Below, one piece after another: positions 25,631 through 34,493 of a stretch of 64,000 bases of DNA. The stretch comes from Dyella silvatica (lineage in GTDB: Bacteria > Pseudomonadota > Gammaproteobacteria > Xanthomonadales > Rhodanobacteraceae). Position 1 is the first letter of the stretch; each line of letters begins with the position of its first letter. Below the pieces are notes generated by a model. That model ran no database searches and had not been told where the DNA came from. It saw nothing but the letters and a program-made list of their open reading frames with translations. Position numbers and translations under genes: made by a program. Location of the stretch: the NCBI RefSeq assembly GCF_026283955.1, contig NZ_JAPDPE010000006.1:17052-81051 (forward strand), read 5' to 3'.

Positions 25631-26935
25631 TCAGTTGCTCTTCAATTGCAAGGCAGGAGTGATCTGGCAGGCGCGCCAGGCCGGCAAAAGACCCGCGAGC
25701 AGCGTGGCGCCCACGGCCAGCAGAAAGGTGATCAACAGCATCGATGCATCGAGGTGCGCCAGTTGGGCGTAATCCGATGGTTGGTGGCGCACCAGCCACA
25801 AGCCGAGCAGCGCCAGCAACAAGCCGCCCAGGCCGCCGCTCAAACCGATCACCCCCGATTCCACCAGCAGCTGCGCAAATAGCGCCCTGCGTGAAGCTCC
25901 CAAGGCCCGTCGCACGCCCAACTCCGCCGAGCGGCGCATGAATTTGGCCAGCATCAAGCCCACCGTATTGACCAGGCAAACCAGCAGGAAGCCGAAGGCC
26001 AGGAAGGCCTGCAAGCGCACGTCACCCGGCACGACCTTATTGATATCCATCCATTGCATCAGGCTGGGCAATCGCACATTTGGCGGCCGTTGAAAACGTC
26101 CCAGCGCTTTCTGCTCTTGCGAGTAATGCGTCAGGTATTCCTCATAGGCAGCCGCCTTGGCCGGGCTGTTCAGCTGTACCCAGAATTGCAGCCAGACGCA
26201 GGTTGAGGTTTCGAGATGATCATCATCGCTGCCGCCCTTGCCCCAGCAGTTCATCGAGCCGTTATGCTCAAAGCGCAAATCACGCGAGGTGCTCAATGGC
26301 ACGAACACTTGCTCGCTGTCGGAGTAGTTGCCCATGTTCAAATCATAAAAGTGTGGATTAGGCCGCCAATCGTCGAGTACGCCGACAATGCGAAACGCGG
26401 TGTCCTGCATGCGCAAGACCTGACCGGTGCTGTCCTTGTCCCCATACAGCTTGGCGTTGAGTTCGCGGCCGATGACGACCACACGCGCCTTGCTGTTGTC
26501 CTCGGCTTCACTCCATGGACGTCCATACAGAAATGGCGCGTTGAACATGGGAAAGAAATCGGCTGAGGTAAAACGCGCATCGGCGAAAAACGGATCCATG
26601 CCCGACTGATCCGGTTGTATCGGCACATCGCCACCACTCATCAGCGCTTGCCGGTCGCCGCGCTTGGACTTCAGCAGATTCATGCCGTCGATCCAGGTCA
26701 CCTGCTCCATCGGCATCTTGCCGGGCACATAGCCGTCGCTATCTCTGGGGTCGAGCTGCGGATAAAACAGCGTGGCGCTCTTGCCCGGCAACGGGTCGCC
26801 GGAAAGAACATGCAGCACGGTCAAGGTGGTCATGCTTGCGCCGATGCCCAACGCAATCGCCACCACCATCAAGGCGGTGAGCATCTTGTTGCGCCTGAGA
26901 CTTCGCAGCGCCAAATCCAAGTAATAACCAAACAT
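25631..26935 (-). CDS. ABC permease, FtsX/MacB type, pair 3 subunit I
   Basis: 434 residues from ATG 26935 (MFGYYLDLALRSLRRNKMLT). An ATG two codons upstream is also open. The periplasmic cysteine pair is in MNCWGKGGSDDDHLETSTC, followed by VW. The coupling segment is RRSAELGVRRALGASRRALF. It resembles the subunit I at 20231 far more than the neighbours on either side, so pairs 3 and 5 form one subgroup. Confidence 0.9.
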   Translation of the reverse strand: MFGYYLDLALRSLRRNKMLTALMVVAIALGIGASMTTLTVLHVLSGDPLPGKSATLFYPQLDPRDSDGYVPGKMPMEQVTWIDGMNLLKSKRGDRQALMSGGDVPIQPDQSGMDPFFADARFTSADFFPMFNAPFLYGRPWSEAEDNSKARVVVIGRELNAKLYGDKDSTGQVLRMQDTAFRIVGVLDDWRPNPHFYDLNMGNYSDSEQVFVPLSTSRDLRFEHNGSMNCWGKGGSDDDHLETSTCVWLQFWVQLNSPAKAAAYEEYLTHYSQEQKALGRFQRPPNVRLPSLMQWMDINKVVPGDVRLQAFLAFGFLLVCLVNTVGLMLAKFMRRSAELGVRRALGASRRALFAQLLVESGVIGLSGGLGGLLLALLGLWLVRHQPSDYAQLAHLDASMLLITFLLAVGATLLAGLLPAWRACQITPALQLKSN

Positions 26936-26983
26936 GTGCACTCCCCTATGTCTTCCCTTGTCGCCAAGGGCGCGAGCAAGAAA

Positions 26984-28228
26984 CTAAACCGGCCGGGTGG
27001 CCTCCACCGGCGATACCCGTGCAGCACGCATGGCTGGCGCAAACACCGCGCACTGGCCGAGCACGAGCAGGATCAACGCCCCAATCAATACGTAAATCAT
27101 CGACAGGTGGTGCATTTCGAAGCGGATCACCAGCCACAGATTCATCGCGATGGCGAGCAGCACGCCGAGGAAAACACCGCCACTGCTGATCAGAAAATTC
27201 TCGGTCATGAAGTAGCTGAGAATGTCTCCGCGGGTGGCGCCCAATGCCCGGCGCACGCCGATCTGGCGTCGCCGCTGGCCGACCCAGAAACTGGTCAGGC
27301 CGACGATGCCGGCGGCGGTGATCGCCAGCAGCACCACGCTGACGATGCCCATCAAGATCGCCATGCCGCGATCGCTTTCATAGGCCTTGGCGCGCACGTC
27401 GGCAAAACTTTTCACGCCGTCCTTGTCGCTGATGATGCGCTTATAACTTTGCGCGAGCAGCGCTGGTTTTGCGGCGTGCATGGCCGCTTCGAGCTGCCCG
27501 GGCCGTGCGCGCACCAGATAAAACGTTTCTTGTGGCGAGGTCAGCCGCATCGGCACCAAGGTCGATCGGTGGGCGAAGTCGTCGGCCCAGCGCGACACCA
27601 CTTGCGCCTGCAGTTGATCGACAATGCCGATGACCGTGGTCGGACTGCTCATCAGATAAATCGTCTTGCCCAGTGCCGCATTGCCTTGACCATTCGGCAG
27701 CGGGAACAGCTTCTCGGCCAGCGCGCGGGTAATGATGACTACCGACGGCGTCAACGTATCGCGGGTATTCATATGGCCAATTTCATCGGCGCGAAAATTG
27801 CGCCCGGCCACCAGCTTCAGGTCCAGGGTCGACAGAAACTGCTCATCGGCGAAGTAAATCGTCGATCCGGACGTGACCTGTGGCTGATCGGGATTCAGCT
27901 TGATGCCATCGTCCCAACCACCGCCGCTAAGCGGATACGAGTTGCTGGCGGTTGCATCCTGCACGCTGGATATTTGCCGCAAGGCATTCAGGTCGGCGCG
28001 CATCTTGGCGTCCAGCTCTTCGGGTGACGGCTTGCCTACCCATTGGTTTTCGATCACGAAAAGATGAGCTTCGTCGACACCGCTGGACTCGGACAAATGC
28101 GCCACGCGCTGCTGAATGATGAATAGCGCATTGCAGACAATCGCCAGGGTCAGCGCGATTTGTATGGCGATCAACGCGGTACCGGCTTTGTGCTTGCGTA
28201 GCGCGGTCAGAATGGGTTTGATCTGCAT
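26984..28228 (-). CDS. ABC permease, FtsX/MacB type, pair 2 subunit II
   Basis: 414 residues from ATG 28228 (MQIKPILTALRKHKAGTALI). An open frame runs upstream through the broken subunit I gene in a different frame from that protein, so an 862-residue fusion is not real. TM1 has TLAIVCNALFIIQQR, then a periplasmic domain, LLAITAAGIVGLTSFWVGQR, and coupling segment RRRQIGVRRALGATRGDILS. It ends VSPVEATRPV. The gene is intact although its partner is broken; it may work with another subunit I or be on the way to loss. Confidence 0.9.
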   Translation of the reverse strand: MQIKPILTALRKHKAGTALIAIQIALTLAIVCNALFIIQQRVAHLSESSGVDEAHLFVIENQWVGKPSPEELDAKMRADLNALRQISSVQDATASNSYPLSGGGWDDGIKLNPDQPQVTSGSTIYFADEQFLSTLDLKLVAGRNFRADEIGHMNTRDTLTPSVVIITRALAEKLFPLPNGQGNAALGKTIYLMSSPTTVIGIVDQLQAQVVSRWADDFAHRSTLVPMRLTSPQETFYLVRARPGQLEAAMHAAKPALLAQSYKRIISDKDGVKSFADVRAKAYESDRGMAILMGIVSVVLLAITAAGIVGLTSFWVGQRRRQIGVRRALGATRGDILSYFMTENFLISSGGVFLGVLLAIAMNLWLVIRFEMHHLSMIYVLIGALILLVLGQCAVFAPAMRAARVSPVEATRPV

Positions 28229-28242
28229 GATGGGCCGCTCCC

Positions 28243-29488
28243 TTAATTCGACTTGAGCTGCCAGGCGGGCTGCACTTGCGCGGCCCGCCAGGTCGGATAA
28301 AACGCCGCCAGCACGGTGGCCCCGATAGCGACCAGCAAGGTCAGCACCACCAGCGTCGCATCCAGATGCGCCAGCCGCGCGATCTGCGGCTCGAACACCA
28401 TGCCCGCCCCCAACATGCCCAGACCGGTGAAGAACAAACCCAGGATGCCCCCGGCCAAGCCCACCATGCCGGCCTCGGCCAAGAACTGCCGGTAGATATC
28501 GGCACGCGATGCACCCAGTGCGCGGCGCACGCCGATCTCCGGTGCGCGGCGCATGAACTTGGCCATGCTGGAAATCAAGCCACTCGTTGACATTGCGCAG
28601 GCGCACATTCGGCGCCCAGTTGAAACGCCCGGCATGTTGCCGCTCTTGCGCATAGGCATGCAGAAACTGCAGGTAGTTATCGGCATCGGCCTTGCTGTCC
28701 AGCTGTACCCAGGGGCTGATCCACACACACTCGCCATGCAACCAGCCGTCCCAGCCGCTACCGCCACGACGATTGCCGCTGCCGCAGCTGTTGCTGCCGC
28801 TGGTCTCCATCTTCAGATCGATGGCATGGGTAAAGGGAATGTAGATTCCCGACGTATCGACAAACGCATTGCCGCTGAACATATCGAAGAAACGCGGCTT
28901 GGGATTCCATTGCTCGGTCACCCCGACGATGCGATACACCTGCTCTTCCAGCACGATGTCGCGACCCACGCTATTGGCCCCGGCGAATAGCTTTTGATTG
29001 AGCTCGCGGCTGATCACCGCGACGGCGGCATGCTTGTCATCCTCTTGCGCGCCCCAGCCTTGGCCGTACTGAAAGGGCACATCGAACATCGCAAAGAAAT
29101 CAGCGTAGGTGGCATAACCGTTCGCCTTGAATGGCAGGCTATGAGCGCTGCCCGAGCGCCCCTCATCGGGCGTCACCGACATCTGCACTGGGAACAACAT
29201 CGTTTGCCGCTTCGCCTTATGCGCCTGCATCAGGGCTACTGCATCGGTGTAGGGCAACGCCGCCGGGGGCTCGCCCTTGCGATTGTATTGCGGCCCCCAG
29301 TTGTCAACTTGGGGCACGAACAACTGCGACGACTTCTCTGGAATCGGGTCACCCGATACCGCGCGAAACACCGAATAGGTCACCATCGATGCCGCCACGC
29401 CAAAGGCGATCGACATAATCATCAAGGCCGTCAGCAGCGGGTTGCGACGCAGGCTGAAGAAACCGAGCTGGGCATAGTGCAAGAACAT
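28243..29488 (-). pseudogene. ABC permease, FtsX/MacB type, pair 2 subunit I, deleted and frameshifted
   Basis: From ATG 29488 (MFLHYAQLGFFSLRRNPLLT) the protein matches its paralogues up to NVNEWLDFQ, including the cysteine pair (NSCGSGNRRGGSGWDGWLH then EC). At 28566-28569 the sequence jumps to a different frame, reading AKFMRRAPEIGVRRALGASR and on to AWQLKSN. Against the intact subunit I at 30799 the net loss is 86 bases. That removes the whole second TM segment (ISLLVALAFLLICLVNTVGL in the paralogue) and shifts the frame. The product cannot form a normal permease. Confidence 0.88.
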
Positions 29489-29549
29489 GCTTTCCTCCGA
29501 CGTGCCGCTTCCAGCCTGCCCTGGGGATGGGGCAGGCGAAGCCATGGGA

Positions 29550-30782
29550 TTAAACCGAGCGGGTCGCCTCAACCGGCGGTACGCGTGCTGCGCGCATGGC
29601 CGGTGCCAGCACCGAGCCCTGGCCGAGCAAGAGCAAAACGATCACCCCGGTAATGACGTACAGCGGCGATAGCCTGGCCATCTCGAACTGCTTCATCAGC
29701 CACAGATTCATGCCCATCGCCAACAACGCGCCGACCAGCACACCGCCCAGGCCAATCAACAGATTCTCGGTCAGGAAGTATGTGAGGATGTCGTTCTTGG
29801 TGGCGCCCAGGGCGCGTCGCACGCCGATCTGTTTGCGTCGCTGACCGACCCAGAAACTGGTCAGGCCGACGATGCCTGCGGCGGTAATCCCCAGCAGCAC
29901 CACGCAGATGATGCCCATCAAGATCGCCATGCCGCGATCGCTCTTGTAGGCATCCTGGCGCACCATGGCAAAGCTGCGCACGCCGCGTTCGCTGGGTAGC
30001 ACGCGCATCCGGTTGGCCTTGAACAAGGCCTCAGGCGCAGCTTTCAACACACTGGCGAGCTGCCCCGGTTTGCTGCGGATCAGATAGGTGGTGAAGTTAC
30101 CGGTGAGCTGTACCGGCAATAGGGTGGAGTTGGCTTCGAAGTTATCGGCGAAGCCGCCCTTCCACGGCACCTGCAGCCGCTCGACGATACCGACCACGGT
30201 GCTGGGTGGCGTGCCATCAGACAGATAGATCTGCTTACCCAGCGCCGAGCTGCCCGGAAAAAGCTTGTCGGACAGCGCCTTGGTTACCATGACGGTCGGC
30301 GAGAACTGAAACTTCTTGGGATCGATGGCGACCACTTCGTCCGGCCGAAAATTGCGTCCGGCAATCAGCTTGGCCCCCATCGTGGCCAGCGCGTGATCGT
30401 CGACGAAATATTGCGTCGTTTGAGCTGCCGGCTTTTTCATCTCGGGATTGAGCCGGACGCCGGTCGACCAGCCGCCGCCACGCAACGGGTAGGAATTGGT
30501 CGCCAGCGCGTCCTGTACGCCGGGCAATTGGCGCAATACCTGGAGGTCGGCTTTGATCAACGGCTCGGATGCGTTTTCGTCGGACAAGCCGACCCACATG
30601 TTTTGTATCGCCATCAAATCGGTTTCGATCATGCCGGTGGAGCGTGAAATCCGCTCCACTCGCTGCTGAATGATGAACAAGGCATTGCAGACGATGGCCA
30701 GGGTCAGGGCGATCTGCAGGGCAATCAGAAAGGTGCCGGCCTTGTGGCGTTTGAGTGCGGCGAGTATCGGTTGGATCTGCAT
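29550..30782 (-). CDS. ABC permease, FtsX/MacB type, pair 1 subunit II
   Basis: 410 residues (MQIQPILAALKRHKAGTFLI). TM1 at about 16-38 has TLAIVCNALFIIQQR. The periplasmic core includes SYPLRGGGW, also present in the subunit II at 26984. The C-terminal membrane part starts LLGITAAGIVGLTSFWVGQR, followed by RKQIGVRRALGATKNDILTY, and ends PVEATRSV. It is first of the five subunit II genes after the ATPase and lies 16 bases after its partner. Confidence 0.91.
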   Translation of the reverse strand: MQIQPILAALKRHKAGTFLIALQIALTLAIVCNALFIIQQRVERISRSTGMIETDLMAIQNMWVGLSDENASEPLIKADLQVLRQLPGVQDALATNSYPLRGGGWSTGVRLNPEMKKPAAQTTQYFVDDHALATMGAKLIAGRNFRPDEVVAIDPKKFQFSPTVMVTKALSDKLFPGSSALGKQIYLSDGTPPSTVVGIVERLQVPWKGGFADNFEANSTLLPVQLTGNFTTYLIRSKPGQLASVLKAAPEALFKANRMRVLPSERGVRSFAMVRQDAYKSDRGMAILMGIICVVLLGITAAGIVGLTSFWVGQRRKQIGVRRALGATKNDILTYFLTENLLIGLGGVLVGALLAMGMNLWLMKQFEMARLSPLYVITGVIVLLLLGQGSVLAPAMRAARVPPVEATRSV

Positions 30783-30798
30783 GTTGATGGCTCCGCGC

Positions 30799-32106
30799 TC
30801 AGTTGGATTTCAGTTGCCAGGCCGGCTGCACTTGCGCCGCCCGCCAGGTGGGATAAAACGCCGCCATCACCGTGGCCAACACCGCCACCAGCAAGGTCAA
30901 GGCCACCAACGAAGCATCCAGCGTGGCAAGCCGCGCCACTTTGGGATCGAACACCCAGGACACGCCGACCACCCCTAAGCCGGTCAACAGCAAGCCGAGC
31001 AAGCCACCGGCCAGGCCGACCGTACCGGCCTCGATCAGAAACTGTCCGTAGATCTCGCGGCGTGAGGCACCCAGCGCACGGCGCACGCCGATCTCGGCGG
31101 CACGGCGCATGAACTTGGCCAGCAGCAGCCCGACGGTATTGACCAGGCAGATCAGCAAGAACGCCAGCGCCACCAGCAAGGAGATCTTCGACTCCGGCGG
31201 CACCACCTTTTGAAACTCCAGCCACTCCTGCACATTGCGCAGACGCACATTGGGCGGCCAGCGGAAACGCCCTGCACGCTGTTGCTCGGCGGCGTAGCCT
31301 TGCAGTGAACGCAGATAGGCATCCGCATCGGCCTTGCTGCTCGCCTCGACCCAGTACTGCGCCCAGATGCACTCCGAGTGCAGCCACGCGTCCCAGCCAT
31401 CGCCTGAATTCTTATTGCAGTTGTTATTGCCGGCGGTGCCCATCTTCAGTTCGATGGCGCGGGTGAACGGGATAAACAAATCCACCGGATCATCAAAGCC
31501 GGAGGTGTTGACCGGATCGAAGAACAGCGGTTGCGGATTCCAGCTATCCATCACGCCGGTAATCCGATAGTTGCGCCCATCGATATTGATCTCGCGCCCG
31601 ACGCTGTTGGCGCCGTTGAATAATTTGTCGTTGATCGCCCGGGCGATCACCACCACGGCCGCATGCCCGTCGTCCTCGGCCGCGCCCCAGCCGCTGCCGT
31701 ACAGAAACGGGATATCGAACATCGGAAAAGCGTCGCCATAGACCGCATAACTATTGACGTTGAAAGGCAATAGATGGGCATCGGCGGGAATGACCGAGGG
31801 GCCTACCGGATACATCGCGGTCTGCCGCCTGGCCTTGTGTGCAGCCATCAGGCCGATCACATCGGTATAGCTCAGCGAACTGCTGGGCTCGCCATTCTTG
31901 GTGTCTTCCGGGCCCCAGTTATCGATCTGCACAGCGAACAGTTGCGACGATTTTTCGGGAATCGGATTGTTTGAGGTGGCGCGAAAAACCGCGTACGTAG
32001 TCATCGACGCGGCCACCCCAAAGCCGATCGCCATCACCATCAGCGCGGTCAGAATCGGATTGCGGCGCAGGCTACGCAGGCCAAGCTGAAAGTAATAAGC
32101 AAACAT
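30799..32106 (-). CDS. ABC permease, FtsX/MacB type, pair 1 subunit I
   Basis: 435 residues, the intact reference for the type I subunits. TM1 is at 18-41, the periplasmic core at about 43-305, TM2 at 308-330, TM3 at 360-385 and TM4 at 399-418. Cys 230 and Cys 246 bracket NKNSGDGWDAWLHSE and are followed by IW. The coupling segment is RRAAEIGVRRALGASRREIY. Known relatives (MacB, LolC/E permease domains) transport peptides, antibiotics or lipoproteins by a mechanotransmission mechanism from the periplasmic side. The substrate here is unknown. It is the first permease after the ATPase gene, 73 bases away, with a palindrome in the gap. Confidence 0.92.
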   Translation of the reverse strand: MFAYYFQLGLRSLRRNPILTALMVMAIGFGVAASMTTYAVFRATSNNPIPEKSSQLFAVQIDNWGPEDTKNGEPSSSLSYTDVIGLMAAHKARRQTAMYPVGPSVIPADAHLLPFNVNSYAVYGDAFPMFDIPFLYGSGWGAAEDDGHAAVVVIARAINDKLFNGANSVGREINIDGRNYRITGVMDSWNPQPLFFDPVNTSGFDDPVDLFIPFTRAIELKMGTAGNNNCNKNSGDGWDAWLHSECIWAQYWVEASSKADADAYLRSLQGYAAEQQRAGRFRWPPNVRLRNVQEWLEFQKVVPPESKISLLVALAFLLICLVNTVGLLLAKFMRRAAEIGVRRALGASRREIYGQFLIEAGTVGLAGGLLGLLLTGLGVVGVSWVFDPKVARLATLDASLVALTLLVAVLATVMAAFYPTWRAAQVQPAWQLKSN

Positions 32107-32143
32107 GAAAGTCTCGAATGACTGAAGCGGTTACTCTCCCCCA

Positions 32144-32170
32144 CTCTTCCCCGGCAGCGCCGGGGAAGAG
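32144..32170. repeat. 12-bp palindrome between permease and ATPase genes
   Basis: CTCTTCCCCGGC and its exact reverse complement with a 3-base loop, in the gap between ATPase stop and permease start. It may attenuate read-through so that the ATPase and adaptor are made in excess of permeases (inference). Confidence 0.6.
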
Positions 32171-32179
32171 GCCCTTCGG

Positions 32180-32905
32180 TCAGCGCCCGTGAGTGGCGTC
32201 GGCCACCTGTGCCACATGCGCGTGGAAGCGCGGGTCTTCCGCCAGGTCGACCACCTGACCGTCGATGACGTGCACATTGCGCTGCGCGCGTGCGGCCAGT
32301 TCCGGGTCATGCGTCACCATCACGATGGTGGCGCCTTCGCGGTGGATCTCTTCGAGCAGCTCCATCACGCTGCGCGCCATCTGGGTATCCAGGTTGCCGG
32401 TCGGTTCGTCGGCGAGCAGCAGACGCGGTGAACCGGCCAAGGCACGGGCAATCGCCACGCGCTGTTGCTGACCACCGGACAGCTCGGCCGGATAGTGCTT
32501 GGCACGCGAGGCCAGGCCAACACGCTCCAGCGATTCCATGATGCGTTTTTTGCGTTCGGCGGCCTTCATGCCGCGATAGCGCAACGGCACTTCGACATTG
32601 TCGAACACATTGAGATCGGGAATCAGGTTGAACGCCTGGAAGATGAAGCCAATCTTCTCGTTGCGAATTTTTGAGCGCGCGTTGTCATTCAAATGGCTCA
32701 CTTCGACGCCATCGAGGTGGTACTCGCCACCGGTGAACGTTTCCAACAAACCGGCGATGGTGAGAAAGGTCGTCTTGCCCGAGCCGGAGGGGCCGGTCAC
32801 GGCGACAAACTCGCCTTCTTTCACATCGATATTGAAATCGCGCAGCGCATAGGTCTCCACTACTTCGGTGCGGTAGACCTTGGACAGGTGAGTCATCTTG
32901 AGCAT
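32180..32905 (-). CDS. MacB/LolD-type ABC transporter ATPase
   Basis: 241 residues from ATG 32905 (MLKMTHLSKVYRTEVVETYA). Walker A GPSGSGKTT (about 38-46), Q-loop FQAFNLIPDLNVFDNV, signature LSGGQQQR, Walker B LLLADEPTGNLD and switch His in MVTHD are all present. This is the usual stand-alone ATPase for FtsX-type permeases. It is the only ABC transporter ATPase near the cluster, so it probably serves all five permease pairs. The frame extends to 33007 but crosses a palindromic spacer; ATG 32905 is the family start. Confidence 0.95.
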   Translation of the reverse strand: MLKMTHLSKVYRTEVVETYALRDFNIDVKEGEFVAVTGPSGSGKTTFLTIAGLLETFTGGEYHLDGVEVSHLNDNARSKIRNEKIGFIFQAFNLIPDLNVFDNVEVPLRYRGMKAAERKKRIMESLERVGLASRAKHYPAELSGGQQQRVAIARALAGSPRLLLADEPTGNLDTQMARSVMELLEEIHREGATIVMVTHDPELAARAQRNVHVIDGQVVDLAEDPRFHAHVAQVADATHGR

Positions 32906-32937
32906 GGCTGAATCCTTCGGTGGTGGTTTTTTTAACT

Positions 32938-32961
32938 CCTCTCCCGCTGTGCCGGGAGAGG
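32938..32961. repeat. Palindrome between ATPase and hlyD-like genes
   Basis: CCTCTCCCG (32938-32946) and CGGGAGAGG (32953-32961) form a 9-bp stem. A degenerate C-run/G-run block follows to about 33060. It is similar in style to the other REP-like spacers in this operon. Confidence 0.5.
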
Positions 32962-33074
32962 TTGGAAAGGGTGAGGCGGATTGTTCCGGTATTCGGCGAA
33001 CCTGCACCCTTCCCAGCCCTCCCCTGCATGTCCCGAAAGGGGGCTCCCTTCGGTCGCAGAAGAGGGAGCCATGA

Positions 33075-34343
33075 TTAGCGGCTGATCGCGACGCGTGCCG
33101 CAGCTTTGAAACTATCGGTACCGGAGACCACGATGCGGTCGCCTTCTTTCAGACCGTCGAGAATCTCCACTTTGTCGATGCTGTTGGCACCGACGCGTAT
33201 CGGGTGCTTCTCGGCAACACCGTCGCGCACCAGGTAGGCATAGCTGCCACCGGATTCGTCGACGAAGGAGCCGCGTTGCACGGTGAGCACGTTGTCGCGT
33301 TTGTCGAGCAGGATGCGCACGGACAAGCGCTGGTTCTGGCGCAGCTGTTTAGGCGTCTCGCCGTCGAAGCGCAGGCGCGCTGCCACTTCGCCATTGACCA
33401 CTTCGGGCGAGATCGCGCTGACCAGGCCCTTCCAGGTATTGCCGTTGCCGGTGATTTCGCCACCCATGCCGATACCCAGGTCGCGGGCAAAACTTTCCGG
33501 TACTTTCATCTCGACCACCAGCGCGGACAGATCGATCACGCTGAGCAGTTGCGCATCTTTGGCCACGGTGGCGCGTTCGGCGATGAACAACTGACCCACC
33601 TGGCCATCGACCGGCGAGCGCACATTGAGGTCATCGACCTGGCGCAGCAAATCCTTCACCAGCAGCGTCTGGCGCTCGAAGGCGAGTTTCTTCGATTGAA
33701 TATCGAAGTTCTGGCTGTCGCCATCCATGCCCAGATCGGTCTTGGCATGACGGGTGGTGATCTGGGCCTTCTGCAGGGTGTCCTTGGCCTTGTCCACATC
33801 GCGGCTTGGCACCGCGCCCTGGGCAAAGGCTTTCTCGTAACGACTCAGATCGCTGTTGGCGGATTTTTCATCGATCTGCGCGTTATCCAGCGCCTTCTGC
33901 AACTCGCCACGCTTTTTGCGGGCGTCGATCTGGGCGCGTTTGTAATCCACTTCCATCGCGTCGGCGGCGCTTTGTTCTTGCGCCAGCTTGTTGGTCAGCT
34001 CGGGGCTGACGATGCTCGCCAGCACCTGGTCTTTCTTGACCGAATCGCCGGCATGCACCTTCAAGGTCACCGCACCGCCTGAGGTCGCATACAGGGTGGG
34101 GCTGACCGCCGCTACCACCTTGCCTTCGGCAGCGATGTCGCGCACAAACAAGCCACGCTCGACCACGCCGAAGGTGAGCCGGGAACTGCTCACCGAGGCA
34201 TCGGCAGAAAACAGGCGGCTGGCCTGCGGCAGCACCAGCGCCAACACGGCCAGCACGGCGACGCCGCCGCCGATCATGAGCAGACGCTTACGAGTGGGTT
34301 TGACCTCGACCAGGCGGTCTTGAGCGGAGGTATCGCGAATCAT
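33075..34343 (-). CDS. HlyD/MacA-family periplasmic adaptor
   Basis: 422 residues. A cytoplasmic N-terminus is followed by one TM segment (about 20-40, LLMIGGGVAVLAVLALVLP). A lipoyl-like half (TLKVHAGDSVKKDQVLASI), a long helical hairpin (about 115-215, rich in K/E/A/Q), the second lipoyl half (LNVRSPVDGQVGQLFIAERA) and a beta-barrel with membrane-proximal domain (VLTVQRGSFVDESGG, VEILDGLKEGDRIVVSG) follow. It is the adaptor expected to join the permeases to an outer-membrane channel. No TolC-like gene is in the window. It is the first gene behind the sigma-54 promoter; AGGGAC lies about nine bases before ATG 34343. Confidence 0.94.
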   Translation of the reverse strand: MIRDTSAQDRLVEVKPTRKRLLMIGGGVAVLAVLALVLPQASRLFSADASVSSSRLTFGVVERGLFVRDIAAEGKVVAAVSPTLYATSGGAVTLKVHAGDSVKKDQVLASIVSPELTNKLAQEQSAADAMEVDYKRAQIDARKKRGELQKALDNAQIDEKSANSDLSRYEKAFAQGAVPSRDVDKAKDTLQKAQITTRHAKTDLGMDGDSQNFDIQSKKLAFERQTLLVKDLLRQVDDLNVRSPVDGQVGQLFIAERATVAKDAQLLSVIDLSALVVEMKVPESFARDLGIGMGGEITGNGNTWKGLVSAISPEVVNGEVAARLRFDGETPKQLRQNQRLSVRILLDKRDNVLTVQRGSFVDESGGSYAYLVRDGVAEKHPIRVGANSIDKVEILDGLKEGDRIVVSGTDSFKAAARVAISR

Positions 34344-34388
34344 GGATGAGTCCCTAGCCGCAAGCAGTGCGGCCCCTGACCAGTATCA

Positions 34389-34404
34389 GCAAACGTCGTG
34401 CCAA
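34389..34404 (-). promoter_or_regulatory. Sigma-54 (-24/-12) promoter of the ABC cluster
   Basis: Minus strand reads TTGGCACGACGTTTGC. This matches the -24/-12 consensus TGGCACG-N4-TTGC exactly, with GG and GC elements ten bases apart. The predicted start site is near 34378, leaving a leader of about 35 bases before the hlyD-like ATG at 34343. Activation would need a bacterial enhancer-binding protein, and one is encoded in the same cluster at 14528-15868. Confidence 0.88.
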
Positions 34405-34469
34405 CCTGGAAAGGTCAAGATAGACTCAATAATTCAATGCCTTACAAACATCGCGGGCGAGACGGCCAC

Positions 34470-34481
34470 TGTCCGCGGACA
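34470..34481. promoter_or_regulatory. Palindromic upstream site 1 (candidate enhancer)
   Basis: TGTCCGCGGACA, a perfect 12-base palindrome about 65-90 bases upstream of the sigma-54 promoter elements. It shares the half-site TGTCCGC with site 2. This is the usual distance range for a sigma-54 activator. Confidence 0.65.
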
Positions 34482-34493
34482 ATCTCACGGACA

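Noticed and set aside
26984..29572. 862-codon fusion of two permeases
   Set aside because: The middle 110 residues are out-of-frame reading of the broken type I gene after its deletion; the two halves are separate genes by comparison with the other pairs.
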